NCBI GenBank assembly: GCA_005502805.1
Contig: SCMY01000006.1
Location: forward strand, 372,001 to 436,000
DNA: 64,000 nucleotides
Direction of reading: 5' to 3'
Origin: Rhizobiales bacterium 2SD
GTDB lineage: Bacteria > Pseudomonadota > Alphaproteobacteria > Rhizobiales > Beijerinckiaceae
A program made the position numbers and the translations under genes. Positions 8,970 through 19,463 of the stretch are shown piece by piece; position 1 is the first letter of the stretch; the number at the start of each line of letters is the position of its first letter. The notes under the pieces are model-generated. The model did no database searches. It was not told the DNA's origin and saw nothing but the letters and a program-made list of their open reading frames with translations.

Positions 8970-10181
8970 GTGACGCCCTTGTCCGCTCCCTTCCAGCTTC
9001 CGCATGTTCAGGCCCTGCGCATCCCCTGCGTGCTGATGCGCGGCGGCACCTCGCGCGGCCCGTTCTTCCTGGAGCGCGACCTGCCGAGCGACCCGGCGGC
9101 GCGCGACCGCGTCCTGCTCGCGGCGATGGGCTCGCCGCATATGCTGCAGCTCGACGGGCTCGGCGGCGGCAATTCGCTGACCAGCAAGGTCGCGATCGTC
9201 AGCCGCTCCAGCCGACCGGATGCCGATGTCGATTACCTCTTCGCCCAGGTTGCGGTCGAGCGCGCCCATGTCGATTTGAGCCCGAACTGCGGCAACATGC
9301 TCTCCGCCGTGGGCCCCTTCGCCATCGAGGCCGGTCTTGTGCCGGCTGCCGAAGGCGAGACGATCGTCAGAATTCACAATCGCAATACCGGCGCGCTCAT
9401 CGAGGCGGCCGTGCAGACGCCGGGAGGCGTCGTCGCCTATGACGGCTCGACCGCGATCGACGGCGTCGCCGGTACGGCTGCTCCGATCAAGCTCGGCTTC
9501 CTCGAAGCCGTCGGCTCGAAGACCGGAGCCTTGCTGCCGACCGGCCTTGCCCGCGAGGAGATCGACGGCGTCCCGGTGACGCTGGTCGACTACGCCACGC
9601 CGATGCTGCTGCTGCGGGCCGCCGATCTCTGCCTTGCCGGCGACGAGATACCGGCCGAGCTTGACGCCAACGCCGCTCTGCTGGCGCGACTGGAGGAGCT
9701 GCGCCGCGAGGCCGGCCGCCGCATGGGCCTCGGTGATGTCGCAGGCCGCGTCATTCCCAAGGTCGGCGTACTCTCGTCGGCGCGCCGCGGCGGCAGCCTG
9801 ACCTCGCGCTATTTCACGCCGGACCGCTGCCATCGCAGCCATGCTGTCACCGGCGCGCTCTGCGTCGCCGCGGCGAGCCGCATCGCCGGCAGCGTCGCAG
9901 CCGAGATGCTCTCGGCGCAGACGGATTCACTGGTCACGCTCGAGCATCCGAGCGGCGCCATCCAGGTCGACCTTGTGCTCGACGCTGCCGGTCAGGTGAT
10001 CCGCGCCAGCCTGGTGCGCACGGCGCGCCGCATTTTCGAAGGAAACGTCATCGTCCCCGCCAGTGCGATCCTCGCGCTTGCAGAGAGGGCGGAAACGGGA
10101 GGAGAACTGACCCATGACGATCACGCGCCGCCATCTCTGCAGCCTGATCGCGGCCGCAGCGTCCAGCGCCTGCCTGCCTGA
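8970..10181 (+). CDS. PrpF-family isomerase (4-oxalomesaconate tautomerase-like)
   Basis: A 403-residue PrpF-fold protein. Family marks include CVLMRGGTSRGPFF near residue 20, GGGNSLTSKVAIV, and SPNCGNMLSAVGPFAIE with the conserved Cys. Relatives isomerise double bonds of tricarboxylates: PrpF acts on aconitate or methylaconitate, GalD on 4-oxalomesaconate in gallate breakdown. The GTG start is chosen because the frame begins 77 bases from lysR. The reading frame ends 68 bases inside the next gene, an unusually long overlap. Together with a TctC-type binding protein this suggests uptake and use of a carboxylic acid. Confidence 0.87.
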   Translation: MTPLSAPFQLPHVQALRIPCVLMRGGTSRGPFFLERDLPSDPAARDRVLLAAMGSPHMLQLDGLGGGNSLTSKVAIVSRSSRPDADVDYLFAQVAVERAHVDLSPNCGNMLSAVGPFAIEAGLVPAAEGETIVRIHNRNTGALIEAAVQTPGGVVAYDGSTAIDGVAGTAAPIKLGFLEAVGSKTGALLPTGLAREEIDGVPVTLVDYATPMLLLRAADLCLAGDEIPAELDANAALLARLEELRREAGRRMGLGDVAGRVIPKVGVLSSARRGGSLTSRYFTPDRCHRSHAVTGALCVAAASRIAGSVAAEMLSAQTDSLVTLEHPSGAIQVDLVLDAAGQVIRASLVRTARRIFEGNVIVPASAILALAERAETGGELTHDDHAPPSLQPDRGRSVQRLPA

Positions 10182-11100
10182 GTTCGCTCAAGCTCAGGCT
10201 GCCTTTCCCGACAAGCCGATGAAGCTGCTGGTGCCCTATGCCGCCGGCGGGGGCACGGACGCGATCGCGCGCCTCGTCGCGCAGGGCGTCGGCGAGCGGC
10301 TCGGCCAGTCGCTGGTGGTCGAGAACAACGGCTCGGCCGGCGGCAACCTCGCCACTGCTCAGGCGGCCGCGGCGGCGCCCGACGGTTACACGGTGCTGAT
10401 GGCCAATCAGGGTCCGATGGTGGTCAACCCGCATCTGTTCAAGAATGTCCGGGTCGACCCGCTGACTGCCTTCGACCCGCTGACGCTGATCACCGCGGCG
10501 CCGCTCGTGGTGGTGGTTTCGCCGAGCTCGCCGCACAGGACGCTGGCCGAGCTCGTCGGTCAGGCCCAGAAGAACCCGGGCAAGCTGACCTATGGCTCGG
10601 CCGGGAATGGCTCAGCCAGCCACCTTGCCACGATCCTGCTGGCGCAGACCGCGCAGTTCGAGGCTGTGCACGTGCCCTATCGTGGCGCCGGCCCGGCGCT
10701 GACCGATCTGCTCGCCGGCAACAGCGACTTCATGATCACCACCGTGCCCTCGGTGCTTGGCCTGATCCATGGCGGCAAGGTCAGGGCTCTGGCGGTGACC
10801 GGCAAGGCGCGCGCCAAGCTCTTCCCGGAGGTGCCGTCGGTGGCCGAGAGCGGCTGGCCGGACTATGAGGCGACGGCCTGGTACGGCTTCGTCGTGCCCA
10901 AGGGCACGCCGAAGGATGTCGCCGCCAGGCTGCGCCAGGCGACGGTCGAAACCATCGATAGCGCCATCATCCGCGAGCGCCTGCAGAACGAGGGCGCGGA
11001 GCCGATCGGCAACAAGCCCGAGGAGTTCGCGGCGATGATGGAGGCGGAGTCGCGCCGCTGGGCCGGCATCATCAAGCAGGCCCGGCTCGCCATCAATTGA
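10114..11100 (+). CDS. TctC/Bug-family periplasmic solute-binding protein
   Basis: A 328-residue exported binding protein. The N-terminus starts with an Arg-Arg signal (TRRHLCSLIAAAAS) ending near AQA, then PMKLLVPYAAGGGTDAIAR typical of the Bug family, with the later VPYRGAGPALTDLLAG block. Family members bind di- or tricarboxylates and similar acids and pass them to TctAB, but no tctA or tctB lies here. The start is supported by GGGAGGAG ~7 bases upstream. Co-transcribed with the prpF-like gene. Confidence 0.93.
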   Translation: MTITRRHLCSLIAAAASSACLPEFAQAQAAFPDKPMKLLVPYAAGGGTDAIARLVAQGVGERLGQSLVVENNGSAGGNLATAQAAAAAPDGYTVLMANQGPMVVNPHLFKNVRVDPLTAFDPLTLITAAPLVVVVSPSSPHRTLAELVGQAQKNPGKLTYGSAGNGSASHLATILLAQTAQFEAVHVPYRGAGPALTDLLAGNSDFMITTVPSVLGLIHGGKVRALAVTGKARAKLFPEVPSVAESGWPDYEATAWYGFVVPKGTPKDVAARLRQATVETIDSAIIRERLQNEGAEPIGNKPEEFAAMMEAESRRWAGIIKQARLAIN

Positions 11101-11107
11101 TGGCGCG

Positions 11108-11809
11108 CTAGGCGATCCGCTTGTCGGCGGAATCGCAGAGATCGGCGACGACGCAGGTCTCGCAGGCCGGACGCAGCGCCTTGCAGGTATAGCGTCCGTG
11201 CAGGATCAGCCAGTGATGCGCGTGCCGGCCGAACTCGGCCGGCACCGCCTTTTCCAGGCCGAGCTCGACCTGCAGCACGTTCTTGCCCGGCGCGATGCGC
11301 AGGCGGTTGGCGACGCGGAAGACGTGGGTGTCGACCGCATGGGTGATCTCACCGAAGGCGATGTTGAGTACGACATTCGCGGTCTTGCGGCCGACGCCGG
11401 GCAGGCTCTCCAGCGCTTCGCGCAGGGTCGGCACCTCGCCGCCGAACTCGGCGATCAGCTTCTCCGAGAGCGCGATCACGTTCTTCGCCTTGTTGCGGTA
11501 GAGCCCGATCGTCTTGATCAGCTCGCGCACCTGGTCCTCGCCGAGGGCGAGCATGGCCTGGGGGCTGTCGGCGAGCTCGAACAGCCGCTTCGTCGCCTTG
11601 TTGACGCCGGCATCGGTCGCTTGCGCCGAGAGCACGACGGCGACCAGCAGCGTGAAGGCATTGACATAGTCGAGCTCGCCCTTGGGCTCGGGTCTTTGCT
11701 GCCGGAATCGGCTGAAGATCTCGTAGATCTCGGCGGCGCTGCGCGGCTTCGGATTCGTGATCCGGTTGGGCTGCGGGCTGCGGCGTTTTTGGCTGTTCGG
11801 CGCGGGCAT
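11108..11809 (-). CDS. nth: endonuclease III (DNA glycosylase/AP lyase)
   Basis: Base-excision repair enzyme for oxidised pyrimidines. The helix-hairpin-helix LPGVGRKTANVVL carries the catalytic Lys (142) and HAVDTHVFR the catalytic Asp (160). The C-terminal [4Fe-4S] ligands C-x6-C-x2-C-x5-C are all present. Relative to E. coli numbering both catalytic residues are shifted by 22, so the protein has a basic, Pro-rich N-terminal extension. It stands back to back with the DUF2244 gene with only 20 bases between starts, so the promoters must overlap coding sequence. Confidence 0.96.
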   Translation of the reverse strand: MPAPNSQKRRSPQPNRITNPKPRSAAEIYEIFSRFRQQRPEPKGELDYVNAFTLLVAVVLSAQATDAGVNKATKRLFELADSPQAMLALGEDQVRELIKTIGLYRNKAKNVIALSEKLIAEFGGEVPTLREALESLPGVGRKTANVVLNIAFGEITHAVDTHVFRVANRLRIAPGKNVLQVELGLEKAVPAEFGRHAHHWLILHGRYTCKALRPACETCVVADLCDSADKRIA

Positions 11810-11829
11810 CGCGGCGTTATAATTCGCGG

Positions 11830-12357
11830 ATGACCTTGGGCAAGCCCAATTCAGATGACGTCGCCGAAGCGGCCGAGAAGCCGGTCTTCGACGCGACGAT
11901 CACGCCGCATCGTTCGCTCGGCCAGGATGGCTTCCGCATCGTGATGACGCTGGTCTGCCTGACCAGCGTCGCGGCCTCGATCCCGTTCATGGTGCTCGGC
12001 GCCTGGCCGGTCGCCGGCTTCTTCGGCCTCGACATCATCGCGCTCTTCATCGCCTTCAAGGTCAATTTCAACGCGGCCCGCGCCTTCGAGCGCATCATCG
12101 TGACGCCGCTCGAGGTGCTGCTGCGCAAGGTCTCGCATCACGGCCGCGAGAAGATCTGGCGCTCCAACCCGGCCTGGACCAAGCTCGAGCGCGAGGATGA
12201 CGAGGATTACGGCCTGCTCGAGCTCTCCCTCGTCTCGCGTGGCCAGCGCACCGTGGTCGCTTCGGCACTCTCGCCCCAGGAGCGCGAGGGCTTTGCGCAG
12301 GCGCTCGGCACGGCGCTGGCCAAGGCCAAGCGCGGCCCGGATTTCGAACCCGCCTGA
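11830..12357 (+). CDS. DUF2244 membrane protein
   Basis: A 175-residue protein matching the DUF2244 pattern common in alphaproteobacteria: an N-terminal FDATITPHRSL strand, two adjacent transmembrane helices (~38-55 and 61-80) and a cytosolic C-terminal domain with LELSLVSRGQRTVVAS and LSPQEREGFAQAL. Function unknown. It diverges from nth and is followed two bases later by another uncharacterised membrane-anchored gene, with which it probably forms an operon. Confidence 0.85.
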   Translation: MTLGKPNSDDVAEAAEKPVFDATITPHRSLGQDGFRIVMTLVCLTSVAASIPFMVLGAWPVAGFFGLDIIALFIAFKVNFNAARAFERIIVTPLEVLLRKVSHHGREKIWRSNPAWTKLEREDDEDYGLLELSLVSRGQRTVVASALSPQEREGFAQALGTALAKAKRGPDFEPA

Positions 12358-12359
12358 GC

Positions 12360-12863
12360 ATGGCCGCGACGATCATCCCCCTGATCGCATGGGCGGTGAT
12401 CATCGTCGTGATCGTCGCGGCGGTGCGCGCCAATCGCGGTCCGCGCGACCCGCTCCCCAGCCAGACCGATGGCGAGAGCCGGACCCGAATCTATGCGCTG
12501 GAGCTGCGCGACAAGCTCGATCGCGCCCTGTTTGGCCCACTGCTGGCAGGACAGGTCTGGGATCGCGTGATCACCTGCAAGGTCGACGAGGGATTGATCC
12601 ACGAATTCCACCGCGACTATTGCGGCCATGGCCTGATCCGGATGGAAGACGGCATCAAGCTCTGCGAGATCGACGATGGCTGGCACCCGGGCAAGGCGAT
12701 CGCCGAATGGCGCTCGCGTGCGGACTTCGTCGCCTTCTTCGCCGAGCAGTCGGATTACAGCTGCAGCGGCTGGGATGAGAGCTCGCCGGTCTTCTTCACC
12801 GACGACGAGTGGCACCGCAACAACCAGCGCCTGACGCGCGCAAAACTGCTGCGATTCGTTTGA
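12360..12863 (+). CDS. uncharacterised membrane-anchored protein
   Basis: A 167-residue protein I do not recognise. An N-terminal helix (residues ~3-22, IIPLIAWAVIIVVIVAAV) would anchor it, followed by a soluble domain rich in Asp, Trp and His with CKVDEGLIHEFHRDYC and a Cys-containing YSCSGWDESSP stretch. The start codon comes two bases after the DUF2244 stop, implying translational coupling and a related role. It ends 9 bases from the convergent methyltransferase gene. Confidence 0.75.
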   Translation: MAATIIPLIAWAVIIVVIVAAVRANRGPRDPLPSQTDGESRTRIYALELRDKLDRALFGPLLAGQVWDRVITCKVDEGLIHEFHRDYCGHGLIRMEDGIKLCEIDDGWHPGKAIAEWRSRADFVAFFAEQSDYSCSGWDESSPVFFTDDEWHRNNQRLTRAKLLRFV

Positions 12864-12871
12864 GGAAGGCC

Positions 12872-13477
12872 TCAGGCCGTCCGTTGCGCCAGCCAGACCG
12901 TATGTCCGCCGCACTCCGGGTCCTCGACGACATGGTCAACCACGGCAAAATCGTTCTCGGCCAGTAGGCTGTGATACTCCGCCGGCGCGAGGCTGCCATG
13001 ATAGAGCGGCTCGCCCTCGAAGCTGCCGATCGCTTCGCCATGGCTTGGCCCGCTGGTGAAGAGCAGCGCTGCTCCGTCTGCGGCGTGGCTGCGGAAGCGT
13101 GGGAACATCTGCCGTTGAGCATCGGGCGTCAGATGGAAGAAGCTGTCCCAGGCGATCAGCCCGTCGAAGCGTCGGTCGAGCGCGAGTTCGCGCATGTCGG
13201 CGACCTGCCAGGCTTGCTGCGGGAAGCGCTCGCGGCAGAGCGCGATCAGCGGCTCCGACGAATCGATGCCGGTCACCGCACAGCCGCGCTCGATCAGATG
13301 CCGGGCGATCGGCTCGCCCATGCCGCAGCCTATGTCGAGAACCGATGGCTGGGTCGGCACGAGCGACAGGAAGCGGTCGAGCCAATGCGCTTCCATCAGC
13401 CCTCGGCCGCGCTGTTGGTCATAGGCGGTGGCGTGGCGCTGATAGAGCGAGATGATGGTGTCGGCGGAATCGGTCAT
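12872..13477 (-). CDS. class I SAM-dependent methyltransferase
   Basis: A 201-residue Rossmann methyltransferase. Motif I reads VLDIGCGMGEPIARHL (about 41-56), motif II contains VTGIDSSEPLI, and FDGLIAWDSFFHLTPDAQ follows in the motif IV region. Substrate unknown; the small size suggests a small-molecule or tellurite/ubiquinone-like methylase. It is alone on its strand, converging on the DUF2244 operon. Confidence 0.9.
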   Translation of the reverse strand: MTDSADTIISLYQRHATAYDQQRGRGLMEAHWLDRFLSLVPTQPSVLDIGCGMGEPIARHLIERGCAVTGIDSSEPLIALCRERFPQQAWQVADMRELALDRRFDGLIAWDSFFHLTPDAQRQMFPRFRSHAADGAALLFTSGPSHGEAIGSFEGEPLYHGSLAPAEYHSLLAENDFAVVDHVVEDPECGGHTVWLAQRTA

Positions 13478-13516
13478 CCGTGGAGTTCTAAGCGCCCTTA
13501 GAGGCGAAGACGAGCT

Positions 13517-13549
13517 TGTCAGCTTTCGGGTGGGATAGGCATGCTGACA
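13517..13549. promoter_or_regulatory. candidate operator upstream of the Ada-type gene
   Basis: TGTCAGC and GCTGACA form a perfect 7-base inverted repeat with centres 26 bases apart, ~47 bases before the start of the Ada-type gene. It could bind that protein's own AraC-like domain. No experimental support. Confidence 0.35.
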
Positions 13550-13595
13550 GCACTAGCTTCGTGAGCATGAGAGATCAGATCGCGAGGATAGAACG

Positions 13596-14576
13596 ATGAA
13601 CGCTCACTTCAGAACTGCGATGAAACCGATCACCGTCTCCAATGCCGTGCTCGCCCGCGCCGCCGAGACCATCCCCTCGGAGGCCGATTTCCCGGCGGTT
13701 GCGCCCGGCTCTGACTACGACACGGTGCGGCGCATCCTGTCCTACATCACCAACAACTGGCGTCAGCAGCCGACGATCGAGGCGATCGCCGACGCTGCCG
13801 GCGCGACGCCGACCGATGTGCACCACCTGTTCCGGCGCTGGTGCGGACTGACGCCGAAGGCTTTCCTGCAGGCGATCACGCTCGACAACGCCAAGGGCCT
13901 GCTCGCTTCGTCCGCCAGCATCCTCGATACCTCCTTCGAGGTCGGCCTCTCCGGCCCCGGTCGCCTGCACGACCTCTTCGTCACCCATGAGGCGATGTCG
14001 CCCGGCGAATGGAAGGCCGGGGGCGAGGGGCTGCGGATGTCCTACGGCTTCCACCAGTCGCCGTTCGGTGAGGCGCTGGTGGTGGTCACCGAACGCGGCC
14101 TTGCCGGCCTCGGCTGGGTCTCGAACAATCTCGACGGCGGCAAGGTCATCGGCGGCAGGGCCGAGGCACTGGCCGACATGATGCGGCGCTGGCCGCATGC
14201 GGACTACCGCTTCGATCCGCAGAGCACCGCGCCCTATGCGACGCGCATCTTCGAGCCGGGCAGCTGGTCGCCGCAGACGCCCTTGCGCGTCGTGCTGATC
14301 GGCACCGATTTCGAGGTCCGGGTCTGGGAGACGCTGCTGCGCATTCCGGTCGGCTGCGCCACCACCTATGGCGATGTCGCTGATCATATCGGCAAGCCCT
14401 CGGCGGCCCGCGCGGTCGGCGCGGCTGTCGGCAAGAACCCGATCTCCTTCGTGGTTCCCTGTCACCGCGTCATCGGCAAGTCCGGCGCGCTCACCGGCTA
14501 CCATTGGGGGCTGACGCGCAAGCGCGCCATCCTGGGCTGGGAAGCCGGACAGGTCGCGGGCGGCGAGGCGGCCTGA
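13596..14576 (+). CDS. Ada-like AraC regulator / methylated-DNA-cysteine methyltransferase lacking the AdaA domain
   Basis: A two-part protein of 326 residues. Residues ~40-140 form an AraC-type HTH (RRILSYITNNWRQQPTIEAI, then a second HTH ending MSPGEWK). Residues ~240-325 are an O6-alkylguanine-DNA methyltransferase with the acceptor motif PCHRVIG (Cys ~289). The N-terminal zinc domain of E. coli Ada, whose Cys takes methyl groups from phosphotriesters and switches Ada to an activator, is absent. It may therefore repair constitutively or sense damage another way. An alkB gene is present ~47 kb away in the same window. Confidence 0.92.
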   Translation: MNAHFRTAMKPITVSNAVLARAAETIPSEADFPAVAPGSDYDTVRRILSYITNNWRQQPTIEAIADAAGATPTDVHHLFRRWCGLTPKAFLQAITLDNAKGLLASSASILDTSFEVGLSGPGRLHDLFVTHEAMSPGEWKAGGEGLRMSYGFHQSPFGEALVVVTERGLAGLGWVSNNLDGGKVIGGRAEALADMMRRWPHADYRFDPQSTAPYATRIFEPGSWSPQTPLRVVLIGTDFEVRVWETLLRIPVGCATTYGDVADHIGKPSAARAVGAAVGKNPISFVVPCHRVIGKSGALTGYHWGLTRKRAILGWEAGQVAGGEAA

Positions 14577-14583
14577 GCCGCAA

Positions 14584-15486
14584 TTACTGGATGGTGGGAG
14601 CGGGCGCCGCCGCGGGCGGGGGCGTCCGCTTCGCCGTGGCCGGACGCGGCTTCGCCGCCTCCGGCTTCGGCTCGGGCAGGCCGAGACGGGAGCGGATCGA
14701 GGCGGCGCGCGCCTCGGTGACGCGGGCGCCGCAGAAGCCGTGCGAGCCCTCGCGCTGGAAGTCGCGGCAGATCTGCTCGCGTTCCGAGGAGAAGCCGGCC
14801 TGTTCGCGTGCGATCGTGCGCTGTTCCGGCAGGTCGGCCTTGGCCGAGAGCGCCCGGAAACCGTCACGGACGGCGGTTTCCGCATGCTTGCGTTCAGCCT
14901 CGATATCCTTGGCACGGGCGGCAAGCGTACGCGCATCCGGCCCCCAGACGCCGCGGGGATCGATGCGGCAGGCGGCAGCTTCGATCACGCAGGGCTGTTC
15001 CGGTTCGATCACCAGGAAGGCGCCGTCGAGCACGTCGAAAACGATCGGGCAGGCTGGAGCCTCGAGCTTGTAGCGCGCCAGCCCCGCCGGTTTGCCCAGC
15101 GATGTCACCGGGACGGGCACTTCGCCGAACGAGATCGCGCAAGGCTCGACCAGATTGCTGGACTGGAATCCTTCGGCACGCAGCTTCAGGCCATAGCCGC
15201 TGCCGGCTTTCTCCAGCGTTGCTTCACCGAAGCCGCCATTGCGGCGCAAGGTCTTGCCGAGGATCGAGTCCTCGCCGGGAATCTTGATGGCCGGCATGGT
15301 GCGCGGCCGCGGCGTCGCCGGGCCGCCGACCGAGGCTGGCGCCGATTGCTGGGCGCCGGGCTGGTTGAAGGGCTGCGCGCCTGGAAGCTGCAAAGGCTGC
15401 GCCAATGCCGAGCCCGTAAGGCCGAACCAGGCCAGCGCTGCGCCGGCGGCGAGGCGGTAGGCAGTCGGGCGGCGGAGCGTCGTCAC
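14584..15486 (-). CDS. secreted protein of unknown function, possible LprI-like C-terminus
   Basis: A 300-residue exported protein. The GTG start is supported by AGGAAA six bases upstream and by the signal peptide that follows (basic TTLRRPTAYR, then a hydrophobic core ending in ALAQP). A Pro/Gln-rich linker leads to a domain with paired Cys residues (EPC, ACPIVFDV, EQPCVIEAAACRIDPRGVWG). The C-terminal helical part contains EREQICRDFQREGSHGFCG, loosely like LprI-type lysozyme-inhibitor domains. The tail is Pro/Ala/Lys-rich. Function not established; the LprI likeness is a guess from Cys spacing. Confidence 0.7.
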   Translation of the reverse strand: MTTLRRPTAYRLAAGAALAWFGLTGSALAQPLQLPGAQPFNQPGAQQSAPASVGGPATPRPRTMPAIKIPGEDSILGKTLRRNGGFGEATLEKAGSGYGLKLRAEGFQSSNLVEPCAISFGEVPVPVTSLGKPAGLARYKLEAPACPIVFDVLDGAFLVIEPEQPCVIEAAACRIDPRGVWGPDARTLAARAKDIEAERKHAETAVRDGFRALSAKADLPEQRTIAREQAGFSSEREQICRDFQREGSHGFCGARVTEARAASIRSRLGLPEPKPEAAKPRPATAKRTPPPAAAPAPTIQ

Positions 15487-15636
15487 GGCTGTTTCCTGGT
15501 GGCGCAAGGTCTTCCTGAATGGAATGGCCGCGTCAGTTTCGCAAGAGCATGCGCGCAACACTTACCCGGAATGGTCAGCCCCGGCGAATTCTGTGCAGGA
15601 CCATGCGCAAAGCCGATTCTTAATCCGGCTTCGCGC

Positions 15637-15666
15637 CTTGCAAGCGGGGTGCCACCCTCCCTATAT
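15637..15666 (+). promoter_or_regulatory. RpoH (sigma-32)-type heat-shock promoter of dnaK
   Basis: CTTGCA, a 17-base spacer and CCTATAT match the alphaproteobacterial RpoH consensus (CTTG-type -35, CYTAT-type -10). Transcription would start near 15673 and give a leader of ~275 bases before dnaK. The leader holds a small hairpin (GGAGCC/GGCTCC near 15790-15805). No CIRCE element was recognised. Confidence 0.75.
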
Positions 15667-15948
15667 ACGCCGCGAAGCGGTGGTTTTTACAGGCCATCGG
15701 GGCCGGATTGCGCCAGGCGCCAGCACTCGCATGCGAACGCCGAAACGCAGGGCCGGTCGATCTTTGTTGTAACCGGCGGATGAAGCCGGGCCGGAGCCAA
15801 GGCTCCGTTCCGTCACTTCGGCCGCCAGACGTGGGTATCCCGGGTTCGTTCGCCGCGGAAGGTGGGGGCGATCCGGGGCCATGGGCCGGAGGACGGCGTC
15901 CTGGACGCGGCCTTCCGGCGATCTGCTAAATCGAAAGGGATCCCATCC

Positions 15949-17871
<1,923 letters not shown>

Positions 17872-17904
17872 TCGCGTTATCGGTCATCCATCGACCGTGC
17901 GAGG

Positions 17905-17927
17905 ATGGCCGGGCTTGACCCGGCCAT
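17905..17927. repeat. REP-like palindrome between dnaK and dnaJ
   Basis: ATGGCCGGG, the loop CTTGA and CCCGGCCAT form a perfect 9-base-pair hairpin. From general knowledge, this 'cgggcttgacccgg' type of palindrome is common in intergenic spaces of rhizobial genomes. It lacks a T-run. It could lower dnaJ expression relative to dnaK or protect the dnaK mRNA 3' end. Confidence 0.6.
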
Positions 17928-18008
17928 TCCCTTGAGGCGATGGCGTCGGCAGGACATGACTCGCCGGTCTGCGTTATAGGGCAGGGCGGCGCAGGGGCAG
18001 CTGGTTGA

Positions 18009-19142
18009 ATGTCGAAGCGCGACTACTACGAAATCCTCGGGGTCTCCCGGACCGTGACGGAGGTCGAGCTCAAGAGCTCCTTCCGCAAGCTCGCCATGCA
18101 GCATCACCCGGACAAGAATCCGGGCGACAAGCAGGCCGAGATCAAGTTCAAGGAGATCAACGAGGCCTATCAGATCCTCTCCGATGGCCAGAAGCGCGCC
18201 GCCTATGACCGCTATGGTCACCAGGCTTTCGAGAATGGCGGCGGAGGCGGTGGCCCGGCCGACATGTCGGACTTCATGTCCGACATCTTCGAATCCTTCT
18301 TCGGCGAGGGCCGTGGCCGTGGTGGCCCGCGCGGCGCCAATTCGCGCGAGCGCGGCGCCGACCTGCGCTACAATCTCGAGATCGGCCTTGAGGAGGCCTA
18401 TGCCGGCAAGAACGAGACCATCCGCGTCCCGACCTCGGTGACCTGCGAGGTCTGCTCCGGCACCGGCGCCAAGGCGGGCTCCAAGTCGCGGCAGTGCCCG
18501 ACCTGCGGCGGCCATGGCCGCGTCCGCGCCAGCCAGGGCTTCTTCTCGGTCGAGCGCACCTGCCCGACCTGCAACGGCCGCGGCGAGATCATCGACGATC
18601 CCTGCACCGGCTGCCAGGGCGCCGGCCGCGTCACCCGCGAGCGCACCCTTTCGGTCAACATTCCGGCCGGTGTCGAGGACGGCACCCGCATCCGCCTCGC
18701 CGGCGAGGGCGAGGCTGGCCTGCGCGGCGGCCCGGCGGGTGATCTCTACATCTTCCTTTCGATCAAGCCGCACGCCATCTTCCAGCGCGACGGCGCCGAC
18801 CTGTTCTGCCGCGTGCCGATCGGCCTGACCTCGGCCGCGCTCGGCGGCGAGATCGAGGTTCCGACCCTGAACGGCGACAAGGCCCGGGTGAAGGTTCCCG
18901 AAGGCACCCAGACCGGTAAGCAGTTCCGCCTGAAGGGCAAGGGCATGAGCGTGCTGCGCTCGCGCGAAATGGGCGATCTCTACATCCAGGTGCTGGTCGA
19001 GACGCCGCAAAAACTCACCGCTCGCCAGCGCGAATTGCTGATGGAGTTCGAGCGCGAGAGCTCGGGCGCCACCCATCCCGAGACCGCCGGCTTCTTCGGC
19101 CGGGTCAAGGATTTCCTCGGCGGCCTCGGTGGGGCCGCCTGA
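18009..19142 (+). CDS. dnaJ: molecular chaperone DnaJ (Hsp40)
   Basis: Full-length type I DnaJ of 377 residues: J-domain with HHPDKNPGD (HPD motif ~33-35), a Gly-rich segment ([15 protein letters not shown]), four CxxCxGxG zinc motifs ([32 protein letters not shown]; ~150-215) and the C-terminal substrate domains. It stimulates DnaK ATPase and delivers clients. It lies downstream of dnaK, separated by a REP-like palindrome, and is closed by a strong terminator. Confidence 0.98.
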   Translation: MSKRDYYEILGVSRTVTEVELKSSFRKLAMQHHPDKNPGDKQAEIKFKEINEAYQILSDGQKRAAYDRYGHQAFENGGGGGGPADMSDFMSDIFESFFGEGRGRGGPRGANSRERGADLRYNLEIGLEEAYAGKNETIRVPTSVTCEVCSGTGAKAGSKSRQCPTCGGHGRVRASQGFFSVERTCPTCNGRGEIIDDPCTGCQGAGRVTRERTLSVNIPAGVEDGTRIRLAGEGEAGLRGGPAGDLYIFLSIKPHAIFQRDGADLFCRVPIGLTSAALGGEIEVPTLNGDKARVKVPEGTQTGKQFRLKGKGMSVLRSREMGDLYIQVLVETPQKLTARQRELLMEFERESSGATHPETAGFFGRVKDFLGGLGGAA

Positions 19143-19150
19143 GACGAAAA

Positions 19151-19180
19151 ACGGGCGCCTCGCGGCGCCCGTCTTGTTTT
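19151..19180. terminator. bidirectional intrinsic terminator of dnaJ and csbD
   Basis: ACGGGCGCC, loop TCGC and GGCGCCCGT form a perfect 9-base-pair stem followed by CTTGTTTT. On the other strand the stem is followed by a T-run as well (AAAAA just upstream on plus). It sits between the convergent dnaJ and csbD genes. Confidence 0.88.
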
Positions 19181-19201
19181 GATCGGGACCGACCTTGCGG
19201 G

Positions 19202-19393
19202 TCAGGCCTTGTCGATCACCTTCTTGACTGCGTCCTTGGCCTTGCCGACGGCCTGCTGGGCTTCGCCCTTGCGTTCCTGCGCGATGCCCTCGGCCTGGAG
19301 GCCGGGCTTGTTCAGCGCCTTGCCGGCAGCCTGCTTGACGTTGCCGGCGGCTTCGTTGGCGAGGCCCTTGATCTTGTCGGTCGTGCTGCCCAT
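19202..19393 (-). CDS. CsbD-family stress protein
   Basis: A 63-residue hydrophilic protein starting MGSTTDKIKGLANEAAGNVK, the hallmark of CsbD (UPF0337), with repeated A/K-rich helices (GEAQQAVGKAKDAVKKVIDK). Family members are abundant general-stress proteins of unknown mechanism. The ATG follows GAGGAAG ~7 bases upstream. It shares a bidirectional terminator with dnaJ. Confidence 0.9.
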   Translation of the reverse strand: MGSTTDKIKGLANEAAGNVKQAAGKALNKPGLQAEGIAQERKGEAQQAVGKAKDAVKKVIDKA

Positions 19394-19463
19394 GGACGTC
19401 TTCCTCTTCTGAGCGGGGAGGGCGCCGCAGCGCCCGGTCGGGAGGACAACGTCGCCGGGCAAG

